A stretch of 64,000 nucleotides of DNA from the NCBI RefSeq assembly GCF_035582795.1, contig NC_134365.1, positions 44,186,135 to 44,250,134 on the forward strand. The letters run 5' to 3'. Below the pieces are notes generated by a model. It worked only from the letters and a program-made list of their open reading frames with translations. It had not been told where the DNA came from and ran no database searches. The first letter of the stretch is position 1, and each line of letters starts with the position of its first letter. The position numbers were made by a program, and so were the translations under genes. Shown here piece after piece: positions 52,601 through 64,000 of this stretch. This stretch comes from Mycteria americana (lineage: Eukaryota; Chordata; Aves; Ciconiiformes; Ciconiidae).

Positions 52601-55600
52601 TGCTACTATTGCTACTACTTTCTATTAGTCCTCTGTTTTGTTTAGAAGCTGCTGTAGCTTTTACTAAGGATCTTAGAACACTGGCTGTTCAGTGTTTACC
52701 TTAAAATAATGAATATGAGAGCAGGAAAAAGGTATTTTGTGTCTTTGGAGCGGTCATATAAGGTCAAATGATTTTTTGTTCATCTTTCCTTTCCTTTCTA
52801 ATAATGATTTGTTAATAGTTCAGTAAATGTAAATTCCTGTGTATTGGCATTGAGACTTGACTGCAGAGGATTTGAGGATCTTTAGTTTTGCCAACTGCAA
52901 CTATTCAAACAAAAGATATCAAACCCTAAATCCCAAAAGACTGGCTTCAAAATGAAATTAAAAAAAAAAAAAGAATTTGTGGATCATACTTGCTCCTGTG
53001 TTATTTGACACTTGGGTCCTGTTTTTTTCAGGCTTTACTGCATAATGTTTTTAAGCTAGTCACAAATGTAAACCAAGTAAAAAATAAATCTGAAATCTTC
53101 ATTAAATCCTGAGGCTCAGAGTGGAGCTAGGAAGACTGCTCAATGTAAAGAGAAATTGAGTTGACTGAAGCAAAATTTTTATTTACATTTTCTGTTTTAC
53201 TATGAGTAAATTACAATACCAATGCATACCATTTTTTAAAAACCGTGCATTTGAAATATAACAAATAAATTAAATGTAGTATATTAATTTTAATTTGGAA
53301 TGTTGTTTAAACTGCATGACTCATGTCATGTTACATCATTCCACATAACTTGTTTTCAAAACAACTTGTTTTCTGCAATGATAGCATGCATGTTTTGGGG
53401 GACAGTCATTATTAAACTGGCTTGCAAATTTTGACTGTGAAAAGAGAGCATCTGAATTCTGTAAATATATATCCAATTACTTAAATCCCAGCTACATTAC
53501 ATTGATTCTGCCATTTCTTCTTCTGATTTGAAAAAGAAAGAGATCTGCTTTAAAAGATAAGCAGACTGACTTTCAAACTACAAGCTACGAATTATTGAAA
53601 AACAAAAATGGTAGAAAAGAAGACTGAAATCATGGTGGAATCAGAGAGAAGGGGATACGCAGAACAAACATTAGAAACATATGGATGCCAATGCAAAACA
53701 GTTATGCTAAACGTGTTCTAGTGATATAATATGACTGGCATTTTAATAACAGAAAACATCGGAGAGTTAGTATATGAGCAGGATGTTATGCGGTTCGAGC
53801 CCAACCTAGGAGCTACTGACAGCTGCTGGGAGAGGCTTCATGCAAATCAGTTTTTAAAACTGAATCTTTTCTGATTGGTATTCATGTTATAGCCATTATG
53901 GCAGATACGGTTTGAGGAGGGCACAGCCCTGATGTGAATGCGATCTCTAAGCTTCTTCCCAAGACGCTGGGCGATGGAGTGGGGTTAGACTTACTCTCCC
54001 AAGCCCAGAAGCAACAGGATGTTGTATCACCTGGAGCCCTGCCTACACCCCACAAACCCAACCTCGACAAAACTGTGCTAGAGTCAGGGCATCCTGGCAC
54101 AGACACAGCCATAGTATGGAAACGGGAATCTACAGTGTGCCCTCCTCCACTTCCCTACCACCTTGCATTTCCAGTGCAGTTCCACTGGGAATCTGCCGTT
54201 TTCAGATCAGCCATCTTTCTTCAATTCATTAGAGACTGAGCATCAATAAGAGCACTGTGGATCTCCATTCTTAGGTAAATTTGACCCTGTGTAAAACTGT
54301 GGCTTTTTCCCACTGCATGATGGCCTTTCTCTAAGCACACATCTCTGTGTCTGGAACACAGGTTCCAACTCTTCCTTAGTTTTAACACCAAACTGGTTCT
54401 GCCAAGGTAACAGACAACCTGAATCCTCGAGATGTGAAAACAAGCGAAACCATTTTTAGAAACATAGAGCTTTTTGCTGCCACGAGCAATGGTTTTCTGC
54501 CTATCTACATTTGAGTTTCTTTGGATGTTAAGAAAAAGCAGTAAATTTGCTTTAAAGCAAAGTATAACTATACAGATGTAAAATTTATTCTCTTTTTAGT
54601 GTAAGCATTGGTTTAAAGCTGAATGATGCATTAACAGTATCTGTCAAGGGCATACCAAAACATATAAAGGCAATTTCTAGAAAGGAAGCTGAGGTTCAGC
54701 AGCTTCTGAGTAGCCATACAGGCTGACATTAAATTAGGCTAGAATAGCATGTTCAAGTGACCCCCACTCTTCTTGGGGTCAATGCCATCAAATGAATATG
54801 TAAAGAACCAGAAGCCAATTAAGGCATTTAACTAAAAGGTTGGAATCTGAGAAGTTAGGATAGTCAAAGATCAAACTAGCTTCACACTCCTAAATTAGTT
54901 CTAATTGGAAAAGTGTAGGTTCTATTAAACCCGCCTTGAGACCATTAAAATGTCCAAACAGAAAACAGTAAGGACATGTCCCAAAACTGTCAGTCATCTT
55001 GTAAGCAATGGATTTTTGAGGAGTTTAGCAATGGAAAATTTACGCTAAATAATGCAATCTGTATAGAGTGAGTCACATACAGGATGTCTAGTTCAAATGC
55101 AATTTAAATATTACACGTGGTGTTAGGAAAGGAAAAATGGAGGAAGAACTTTAGAGAACTGGCAGTAAAGTGATACAGTTAAATACAAACAAGACATGGA
55201 AATTAAATTAAAAAAAACACAAGCAAAACCCCTGTACTCCCACAGCCAAACATATCTCTTACACTATGAAGAACAAAAGCCAGAACGTACCTGAATTACC
55301 TTCATTTAAATGATAATACACATATTTACATAAGAATTAAAACCAGATATGGGTTCAGTTATGAAGAAGTGGAAAGAGAACTGGTCATAAGCATCCTCAG
55401 ACGTCAGACTACCTGGGTTCTTTCACCAAGAGCTCCATTTTACAATTTCTAAGTCACAAAAGTCCCAGTTTCCCATGATATCTGCAGAGAGATCTTGGTA
55501 CACCATTATCAGCATAGTCGTATGTCAGTGCAATTGATTACATGATTCAAATCAGAATGTACTTCTGGAAACCTTCCCAGAAGTTTACATTAGTGGACTC

Positions 55601-55747
55601 TGACTCTTCTACTTTAGGACTATAACATTATACAGTGCATTAGAGGCTGAAGGCACAGAGCAAAAAAAAGTTTAATTACAGTTCCTGTGTGGAACATTGT
55701 AAATATTATGGCAAAGATAAAGAAGTCGAGATAAGAAACCAAAAATG

Positions 55748-55764
55748 AAAAAAAAAAAAAAAAA
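55748..55764. repeat. A17 mononucleotide run
   Basis: Seventeen consecutive A. No retroposed sequence is recognisable upstream that would make it a poly(A) tail. Confidence 0.9.
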
Positions 55765-56305
55765 GATGAGAAAAATCACCTTAGAAATGACATCCTGAGG
55801 CAGAGGATATTGATGACAAATAGTAAGAATATTTGATCCAAGATAGTGCTGATGGTTCCAGCAAGAGCTGCAGAGATTATGTTGATCATGATATTAGTGA
55901 CTTCTCTGTGGCTTATTAGGAGAGTTCTAATTCAGCCAACTCTCCAGCTCTGGCTCAAGTCGTATGAACTGAAGGCAAACATTACTCTGTTATACTTTCT
56001 ATCATGGAAGAATGAATTTGATATATTTGTTAACTGGAAGAATAAATATACACAGTTTTCTGGAGGAAAAGTACTATAGAAGGAACTGTTACTGAAATTG
56101 TATTAAAAACACAGTTCTAGAAAGTGAAAGACTCTTGCATATTTTAAGGTTGCTTCAGGGTATTCCAGCAACCCCTTGAAGTTAAAAATAATATTGGGAA
56201 GAGCCCTTTTCATCTTTTTCCAGACAGCACAAAACCCTGTCCAATTCCAAAATAAACTTCAAACTTTGAGTATGTTCTCCATGCCAAGAGACTAGTCTCT
56301 TCATT

Positions 56306-56602
56306 GCTATGCTAGCTTTACTACTAGCTTTACTACTGCTAGACTAGCTTTACTATTTTATTTACTTTATACTATAGTGCTATGGTATATATACTTTATA
56401 CTATTCTATTACTGCTATACTAGCTTTGTTACTTTACTATTTTATTTTACTTTATACACTATTTTTGTTTTACTTTACAAAATATAATATTTTATTTTAA
56501 TTTATATTCATTTTCTATTTTATTTTTACTACTGCTATACTAGCTTAACTACTCTATACTAGCTTTACTACTGCTATACTAGCTTTCCTACTGCTGTAGT
56601 AG
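56306..56602. repeat. degenerate AT-rich minisatellite, core unit about 21 bp
   Basis: The core 'TACTACTGCTATACTAGCTT' recurs in recognisable form near 56328-56355, 56408-56427, 56527-56546 and 56566-56587. Shorter derivatives (CTAGCTTTACTA, TTTACTATTTTATTTACTTTATAC) fill the space between. Units differ in length and sequence, so the array is old or has been reshuffled. Its ends grade into ordinary sequence. Confidence 0.85.
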
Positions 56603-56824
56603 AGGTAAGCATATTAGAAGGCATAGAGATCATAACACTACATTGTAGAAAATATAGGTACCGTCCTCCCATGTCTGTATGAATCTGTGCCTGACAGCTG
56701 GGAAAGGAAGTTTCCAATGTATGATCAGAAGGTAGAAAGAGCAAGCAACGAAAAGGTGCTGAGATACCTATTCCAAGGTTGGATTACATGAATGCACATG
56801 AAAAACGTAAGCATAGATCTAGAT

Positions 56825-56938
56825 CTACAACAAGAGTTGTATATATATACTATATATTTTTTTGCAAAAGTGATTCACGGACTACAAGAAGAGTTGCATA
56901 TACATGCTACATATACTTTTGCAAAGGTGGTTCATGGA
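56825..56938. repeat. 57-bp tandem duplication, two diverged copies
   Basis: Copy 1 is 56825-56881 and copy 2 is 56882-56938, directly abutting. They align without gaps at about 47 of 57 positions, and nine of the ten differences are transitions. Because 57 is a multiple of three, two open frames here (56779-56973 and 56792-56983) show repeated peptide motifs. That is a by-product of the duplication. Confidence 0.9.
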
Positions 56939-57807
56939 CTAAGTCTGTACTGTCCTTGGAAGCAGCACCTTGACGCACACTGAAGTTTCCATCCAAGGTG
57001 CGTGCACCAGCTGCATCCACATTGCTGCAATCTGTGGAATGCATCAAGGAGGCACATTGTGTCCCACATTGGTTTCCCCGACTACAAAATCTTAGTAGTT
57101 ATAGATCATTGTAGACCATTATTTTGCATTTATTGACACTCAATATCTGTTTCAAACACACGCTGTAATTGTCCCAAATACATGCATGCTTTCTGTTTCC
57201 CAAAGCCCACAGCGCATCACAGGCACCCTAAATTTGCTCTGCAGACATCCTGCCTGTGAGTCGTCATTCATTTCAATTCATCCACCAGGAGAACCAGGAC
57301 AGATTCTGTTAAGCAAGTCCTAACCTCCTACCAGGGTAGACAGGGTCATAGCTACATCTGAGTGCAGTCTACCCATTGCTGTCTGGCAACTTTGAACAAA
57401 TGAAATTAATTCCAGCTAGTGGAACAACATCCCTCTCCAGGCCTGGAACAGCTGAAAGCAGGTTTTCAGGATGACAGTGAATTTCAGGACAAGAATAATC
57501 ACATTTGCCCAGTGTTTGGCATACTCCTCTGAAGCTCCTGATCTAAAAAGGAAGTCATTACCCCTTCAAGTTTAGTCATTCTTGGTCATTAGTTTGAGCT
57601 AGGAGAATCTTCTGTCAAGATCACAGACATGCACACAGCCCTCCTCTATATCATCCATGACTGAATGGTTTCAGAGGAATCTCTATACTCCTCCAGAGCC
57701 AGGCATTATAGAGCTTCCCTAACTTTTCAGAGCCATAAATGGTGTCCATATCACCAGGTGATCATCATCCTAGGAGATACAGCTCTGTAACAGGAGGGAT
57801 GGTCATG

Positions 57808-57859
57808 GCCCCTCAGAGGTCGGCTCATGGCTGAGGTCGGCTCACGCCCCTCAGAGGTC
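57808..57859. repeat. nested short direct repeats (14 bp and 12 bp)
   Basis: 'GCCCCTCAGAGGTC' occurs at 57808-57821 and 57846-57859 (38-bp spacing). 'GAGGTCGGCTCA' occurs at 57816-57827 and 57833-57844 (17-bp spacing). The two repeats interleave, as after successive small duplications. Confidence 0.88.
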
Positions 57860-57978
57860 ATGGCCTCCCTGACACCGATTTCATGAAGCAGGTGTGGGAA
57901 GCTGCCCCATTTTTCGCTGGTTCTAATCAAGGATGGGCAGGCACATGCACAGCCTTTCGGTTCTTCAATTTCTAGCTG

Positions 57979-58354
57979 TGACTCTGAACCATGAACATGA
58001 ATCAGCAGTGTGTCCTTGCAGGAAAGAAGGCCAACTACATCCTTGGCTGTATCAGCAAGCAAGAGAAAAGCCAGCAGGTCAAGGGACTCTTTCTATTCAG
58101 TACTTGTAAGACCACATCTGGAGCGCTATGTCAGTTTCGGGCATTGCAGTACAAGGAAGACACTGACATCTTGGATGAGGCTAGTGGAGGGCCACCTAGA
58201 TGGTTATGGAACCTTCATCCTTCCAGACACTCAGAACTTGCCTGAGCAAAGCCCTGAGGAACCTGTTCTATCTGGATCTGCTTTGAGCATGTGCTTGGAG
58301 CAGATGACCCCTAAAGGTCCCTCCCAATCTAAGTTATTTTATAAATCCATGACT
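57979..58354 (+). mobile_element. CR1 non-LTR retrotransposon with internal deletion
   Basis: It starts in the region upstream of the usual 3' truncation points: 'TGAACATGAATCAGCAGTGTGTCC', 'AAGAAGGCCAACTACATCCTTGGCTGTATCAGCA', 'AAGACCACATCTGGAGCGCTATGTCAGTTTCGGGCATTGCAGTACAAGGAAGACA' (58110-58164) and 'GGAGGGCCACCTAGATGG'. At about 58205-58220 it jumps straight to the extreme 3' end: 'CAGACACTCAGAACTTGCCTGAG', then 'GACCCCTAAAGGTCCCTCCCAATCTAAGTTATTTTATAAATCCATGA'. The block between, present in the copy at 36857-37320, is missing, roughly 270 nt. Open frames of 84 and 118 codons across it are incidental; neither is a reverse transcriptase. Confidence 0.93.
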
Positions 58355-61300
58355 ACATGTTATTAGCAGTAAACCCTCCTGACTATGAAATTTAGCACCT
58401 GGATACAACAAATCTTTGTTCTCATGTAGTTCTCTAACCAGCACCAGAAATAGAAACAGAACCCCAAATGGATGGTCTGCATACTACTAATACAGCTCTT
58501 TGTAGTATGGCAGATAGGGTTAGAGGTCCTTGCATAAGGGTATGTAAGTTGCTGGGATCCTTTTGGAGGACTATAAGCTCCCCAGACATAGTATGATAGC
58601 ATCCATAGTGAAGAAAGCCAAAACATGCCAAAAGCATCAGCTAGTCTCTGTACTCATGCTATGAGATGCCTTTTCTAGGACAGCCCCCGAATGCCTTCAT
58701 GAACATATAGGCAGTACAGAAAGCCAGTGGACTATGAGTCCGTGGCAAAATCTGGGAGTGCGAAAACGCAACAATATTGAAATACCCACAGTATGTTTGG
58801 TCAGAACATTCTTCAAGTTCTGATCATCACTAGAGGGTTGGTGCCGTTTTTGAGGGCTGCTCTGCTGACAACAGCATGAGACTGCCCAACTCTGGACAAA
58901 GGTGAATCTATTGCCATTGTGACTCCCGTAATCTATCGCAGCTCAGCCTGCAGAGGAGAGTGTGTCACAGTAAACGAGACATTAGATTGTAATTAAACTG
59001 GCAATTAAACTGTAAATAACTTCAGCAAATAACCTTTATTCCTCAAAGAAAACAGTCAAGTTTTTTTTAGGAGAAGTGACTGCAGGAAAAATCAAACAAG
59101 TCCTATTTAAATTAGAGTACAAGGGAAGGCAAACTAATATAAATCTTTTGGAAAAAGTCAAACGTTGACATTTTTATGAACCCCTGTAAGACAAAAATGG
59201 CATGACCAGTTTCCTTAAAAAAAATCAATTTGGTCAGAGATAAAGCTTAATAACTTTCAGAGGGAAAGCCAAAGTGAAGACTTAGTTAATGAAAAACGTT
59301 AGTATTGAACAGGCCTTTTTAAACTTAGGAGGAATGACTGTGGCTCTAATAAATCCCTGAGGTTATTCTGCAGATACCTTCATATTTATGAAGGAATAAT
59401 GATTATAATGCCTTCCTGTGATTATGGTGGGGAAAGTGTGGGTTATAGATACCAGTAGAAGGAAGAAAGCTAAGGCATGGAGGAGTCCACTGTAAGTCTT
59501 CGAATAACTTAATCTAGGCTCTCATCTTTAGAAAGAACATTTTAATTTAGAGTTCCAACATCAAAGACCATATGAAATCACCATTTCTTTGAAAATCCAC
59601 ACTTAAGGACAAGAAGATATTGGCCAAAATCCTTAAACTAATTAGTACCAAACACTCCTCTGGGCTGAACTTTTCCCTAGGATCAAATTACTGAGCTTAA
59701 GCTAGCAAGCTCTTAGTCCAGTTTCAGTGTGGGCAAGGATGAGCTTCTAGTGATGAGAATCTTTATACTTTATCATCTCTGTCCTAAATTGCTTTTTAGA
59801 CTGTTTTCATTCTTTTCTTTTTATTTTTAATTCTATCCATTAAATAACATTCCTGACTAGTTACTCCTGTTCACACACAAACAAGAATTAACACCAAACC
59901 AACGACTTAGTGAGTTTTCCATTCCTCAGCAGGGAACAATCTATTATTGTACTTCATCATCAGTCATAATTCTGACTGCAGCCTTTACCTCCATCCCTAA
60001 GAGAAAAGGAACAATCTTTTGTCAAGGGCCTAATGTCAAGGGTGAAGAGGATGATTGCGATTGTCAAGATCATTTCTCACTTAGGATTGGCAATGTTATC
60101 ACAAAATATATTCTCAGATGAACAGGAAGAACAAAGAAGGGATGTAAGAGGACTGGCAACTAAAGAGGTCAAAAGCAAAAAACTAGGAAGGTGATAGGGG
60201 ATTCTCATTCACAGATTTATGAGCAGCTGGGGAAGGTGATCTTGCCCCAGACTAAGTAAGAACTATTGAGCAAAGAAGAAACTATGTCCCCAGTGTGCAA
60301 CTGGAGTCTCTGTTCCCTTAAAACTTCATACTTAAACTCAGGACTTGAATTAAAATTATGCATTGCTACATTAACTTCTTTAGGTCTCTAAGATAGCTTG
60401 ATTTATAGAAGACAGCAGTCGTGGAAACTGTGCTTTTTAAGACAGCAGGTCTTACTACAGATTTATACCTGTGTAACTGCGAGAAGAATTAGGTTCACTG
60501 GGTAGGATTTATTTTTAGTTTGCCTAAGTTTTTAAAAAACAAGAAAGTCTTTTTTTTTACATTAACATATCGTAATGATTAAAAATTCAGCTTTGACTTG
60601 GATAAATATCTATCAAGGTTTGGAGAAGAGACATTACCACTGACCTTATCATCTTAACAACATTGTTACAGTCAGAGAGCTCTATTCCCTTCTTATACTC
60701 ATGTAATTTGAAGGCTATGGCATATGCTATATAAAAAGCAATACGGGAAACAAACCAAGCCCTTTAGGTTGCAAACAAAATGGTGCTGCTGACAGACACA
60801 ATTGCCAGAGGTAACTAGTTTACCATATTGCATACTGGCTAAAACATAGCTAGGAATAAAGCGAAATTAAAAATTCTTCTCTCCTAATTATATTAATGAC
60901 ATATAATTTCCAGTTCATTTAGCCATGTGTTTTGCAAGCTTTTAGGCCCAACAGTAGTCTAAACATCAGAATTGTACAGTGACTGCATTTCTGTAAGAGA
61001 AATAAATACATTTTTAAAAAAGGACAGAAAATATTATGAAATGGGGACTACTGTAAAAAAAAAATCCTGACACCTCTATGGTTTGGCATTTTAAATATAA
61101 ATACTAGGGTAATTTTACTGTGCCTTTGAATGAAATGACTGCGTGAGCTAAATGAAAACAAACTCCCTTGAGAATTTATTTATCAGGCTACTAATATTCA
61201 AAAGTATTTTCTGAAATTTAAAATGCATTAACTGTTTTTTGACTCTAGTAACTCTATCCCATTTTTTCTTCACACGGATGTTCTTGGCCTACTCTGCATA

Positions 61301-64000
61301 GCTACATGGTAGCACTTGCCACGCTTCATGGCTGGGCTGACTTTTTGGGCGATCTTTGTTATATGTCTGCTGCATGCTGAAGGTTTTGTGGACATCTCAA
61401 ATTAGAGACATGAAATTCAGGAAGCCTGAAGTCTAAGGTTTTACCGACATTCCAGTAATATATTCTAATACATATATTCACCCTCACTCCACTCTCAGGT
61501 TGGTGTAAATTTAAGCATATTTTGCACTTACACAGGCAATTCATTTGAGTCTCTCCAAACAAGAGTTATCCCTATTTGTATTGGAGACAATGGAATGACA
61601 AGGACACTTCTTATGCACATGGTGACAATCATGCGTATCCATTTGAAAAGACCTTGTTTAAATCTCAACCCTTTCCTCAGAGGTAACACTGACTGCCATT
61701 ACACAGCTCTTCCTCCTGCTTTGTGAAGGTCAGCTCCACAAAATTAAATTAGAAGTCCTTCTTTCCATTCTTTTTATTACACAGTCATTCATATGATGCA
61801 TATGCTCACCAGTGATTAGAAATTTTACACTGGGGAAGCCATAATTAATGCTTACCACCATAGGGTAGGATTGACGACTGACAATATCCGGGCACTCTGG
61901 AAGCTACAGTTCAGTAGTTTGTCATTTTATATAGTAGATTCTGCCTGAAAAGAAAACCAGGACTTCAGTCCAGTTCATCCTACCCGCACTGAAAACGCTG
62001 TTTTTCTGGAGTACCACCCTGAGCATCACTTTGGAGATAACTGCTGTTCAACGAAGAGGAAGATTAGGGATGCAGAGTCGTCAACCCAAAAGAAGACCCC
62101 TGAACTAGGGGCACCATCTACAGGGGAACAGACTGACACTGACTCAGATCTGTCCTTGCATGACACAGCTGACATCTGTGCAAAACATATGCAGGTTGGT
62201 TTGACTACACTTGAACACTCCCTCCTAACAGAGTATTTCTGTTTTCATTTTCACTTATGCTGCTGCAGCGTCCAGGAGCCCTGGGCGCAGTGTAGGAGCT
62301 CTCTGTGTTAGCTGCTATACAAATGCAGATTAAAAGAGACCATCTCTGCCTAAACAACTTAGAAGCAGCAGCAGATGTGTACAGATCAAACACAAGAAAA
62401 CAATGAAATCAAATGACACATTAAGACAAACATCAGTCAGTGGACTAACAAGTTCTTTGCTTTTACCCTTTGATTTTTAGCTAGAATTAAAACCAAAACA
62501 AAACCCCAACACTTGTTCTCCACTCCCTCTATCTAACTCATAATCTCACACATTGCTCCAAAAATCATCTTCAAAGACCTACTTCATATGACGCTTTTGT
62601 TAGTTGTGTACAGTATTTATTCATTTTACTGAAGGTTAATTCTCACTTTTGGGACTTAGCTTTCTCACTTTGCTTTCATGTCTTTCATGTTCTCCTGATG
62701 CTGGCTTGGCTTCCTGACTAAGAATGTGCCTTCTAAATACATCACCATCACCCACTATATACTGTGGAAGCTTCACTGAAATCAAGGGTGGGATGACAGC
62801 ACCCTAAAATGGGATTCCAAGTTTTTAATTTTCAGCTGTACATACCAGGCCTTGGATTCCCAGTTGACTGGGAAAAAACCACAATCGAGAGTGGGTGTTT
62901 CATTTGCTAAAAGAAGTTTCAGAAACGTGTGCTTGAACTCATGCAATCGGAACTTCATTTCTCCCATCTCCCTAAGCAAAAGCCAATTCCTTTGTCTTCA
63001 GGCATACAAACTACTTGCAAATTGAAAAACTTGGGGATAGTAAAGACCAAACCAAACAAAAAATAGGAATAAAATAACATGACAATGAAGAAAAAAGTAA
63101 AAGAATCTTTCTGTTAAAAATAGGTACCTGTGATCTTGTGCAACACAAGGTCAGTATATAATTTCATCATGACAGTCACAGTTCAATCCCTGTTAGTTTA
63201 CAGTTCTAAATTCTGCCTGACAAGTAAATTAACTTGCCACCAATATCATTTACTCATTCACCTGCCGCTGATTTGCCCTCATGATTTGCCCGACTTCCCG
63301 TCCTGTACATCTAATCGTGGCGGTTGTGATACTTGGTCACACAAAGGCTGACGTACAAAAGAAAACTGATGGCAGCTTGGGCCCAAAGCCAGAGCCCTGA
63401 CTGCTGTTTTTGATGTGCTACAATTGCTGTTGCTCCTGAATTTGCCTCAGTTCAGTGACTGTCATTCTAGTATCTGCTCTTTATATGCCATAAAACTTGC
63501 CAGGACAGGCCTGAGAATATTTTGGTTTCATTGGCTTTGGCCCAGGTTTTCTCCTTCTTTATGGAGAGAGCAAGCAGGAGTCTTTTACTTTCAAAACACA
63601 GTTTTTATGGCTCATATTGCTTTCTAATCTTGAGGTTTTATCTTGAAGTCATAGTATACAGAGAGTAAAAAATAAAAATGGCAAAGACAAACATTGCATC
63701 ATTTCTGGTCTTGCTTTTTTATTCGGATTCTTCCCAGATGCTGCTGTACCTCTGGCTCAGTCAAAGTCTAAATTAGAAACAAGGGATATGAAGGATATAA
63801 CAGAGCCTGGTTCTTCATTTGTACTTAGTAGGATTCCTGATGGAACTTCTGAATGGTAGACACTATTTAAAATTCTCTTTTGATGCACTAATGCACATTA
63901 AAAAACCAAAACAATATAGGCCTTGGGTTTAGAACATCATTTCTTCTGGACTTGCATGTTTCTTCTTTTTTTCTCATGATAGGATACCTTCTTCTTCCCT
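58355..64000. other. unique non-coding sequence to the window end
   Basis: About 5.6 kb, AT-rich, with no recognisable gene, transposon or RNA. Open frames are at most 87 codons. The two minus frames at 58363-58637 overlap each other in different frames directly after the CR1 end and resemble nothing that I know. Confidence 0.6.

Larger units (their letters stand above)
47259..56305. other. unique non-coding sequence with a hairpin and a GC-richer patch
   Basis: About 9 kb without a recognised gene. Notable items are the AT-rich direct repeat block at 47894-47947, overlapping plus and minus open frames at 49111-49478, the strong hairpin at 49626-49667 and a GC-richer patch with G-runs at 50050-50480. 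There are A13 and A17 runs at 52960-52972 and 55748-55764. Confidence 0.6.

Noticed and set aside
56779..56983. Two frames with a repeated Tyr/Cys-rich peptide motif
   Set aside because: The repetition comes from the 57-bp tandem duplication, whose length is a multiple of three.
58010..58366. 118-codon open frame
   Set aside because: It lies in the internally deleted CR1 3' region, which is non-coding downstream of the reverse transcriptase.
58363..58637. Two overlapping minus-strand frames (87 and 67 codons) beside the CR1 end
   Set aside because: They use different frames of the same bases and resemble no protein that I know.
1..64000. CRISPR arrays, operons, ribosome binding sites or bacterial-type terminators
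   Set aside because: No regularly spaced direct repeats with unique spacers and no prokaryotic gene layout. The CR1 and LTR content shows a vertebrate nuclear genome.

Overview
The window looks like vertebrate nuclear DNA from a bird. Four CR1 non-LTR retrotransposon 3' ends carry the avian-type tail (a 'CCTTCCAAC' motif followed by 'ATTCTAT'-like terminal repeats). A fifth CR1 copy of that type is internally deleted, and a sixth is an old, diverged copy of the type common to archosaurs and turtles. A solo retroviral LTR of about 579 bp closely resembles, from memory, the TguLTR5/TguERVL type of Neoaves, which points to a neoavian rather than a galliform host. No species, chromosome or gene assignment can be made from sequence alone.

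I recognise no protein-coding gene, tRNA, rRNA, CpG-island promoter or CRISPR array. The longest open frame is 151 codons. Nearly all others are under 120 codons, which is what AT-rich non-coding DNA gives by chance, and many overlap on both strands. The sequence fits a gene desert or the inside of a very long intron. The only splice-bounded coding candidate I could delimit is a 99-nt segment at 47160-47258, and it is weak.

Layout: 1-12.0 kb is unique sequence with two CR1 fragments (3.25 kb plus strand; 8.1 kb minus strand). At 12.0-13.2 kb a CR1 3' end is followed by the minus-strand solo LTR with a probable 5-bp target-site duplication. From 13.2 to 24 kb is unique sequence with an 18-bp palindrome and a 19-bp tandem repeat. 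At 24.0-24.5 kb is the ancient CR1. At 27.6-27.8 kb is an almost pure hexanucleotide array of about 32 units. At 36.9-37.3 kb is the longest avian-type CR1. From 38 to 50 kb there are two strong inverted repeats, a homeodomain-site-like AT-rich block and the candidate exon. At 56.3-58.4 kb is a cluster of local duplications (a degenerate AT-rich minisatellite, a 57-bp tandem duplication and nested short repeats) running up to the internally deleted CR1. From 58.4 kb to the end I see only unique AT-rich sequence.

There is no gene system to describe. The structures most worth a second look are the 18-bp-stem hairpin at 49626-49667, the candidate exon at 47160-47258, the repeat cluster at 56.3-57.9 kb, and possible conserved regulatory blocks near 9.85 and 47.9 kb.
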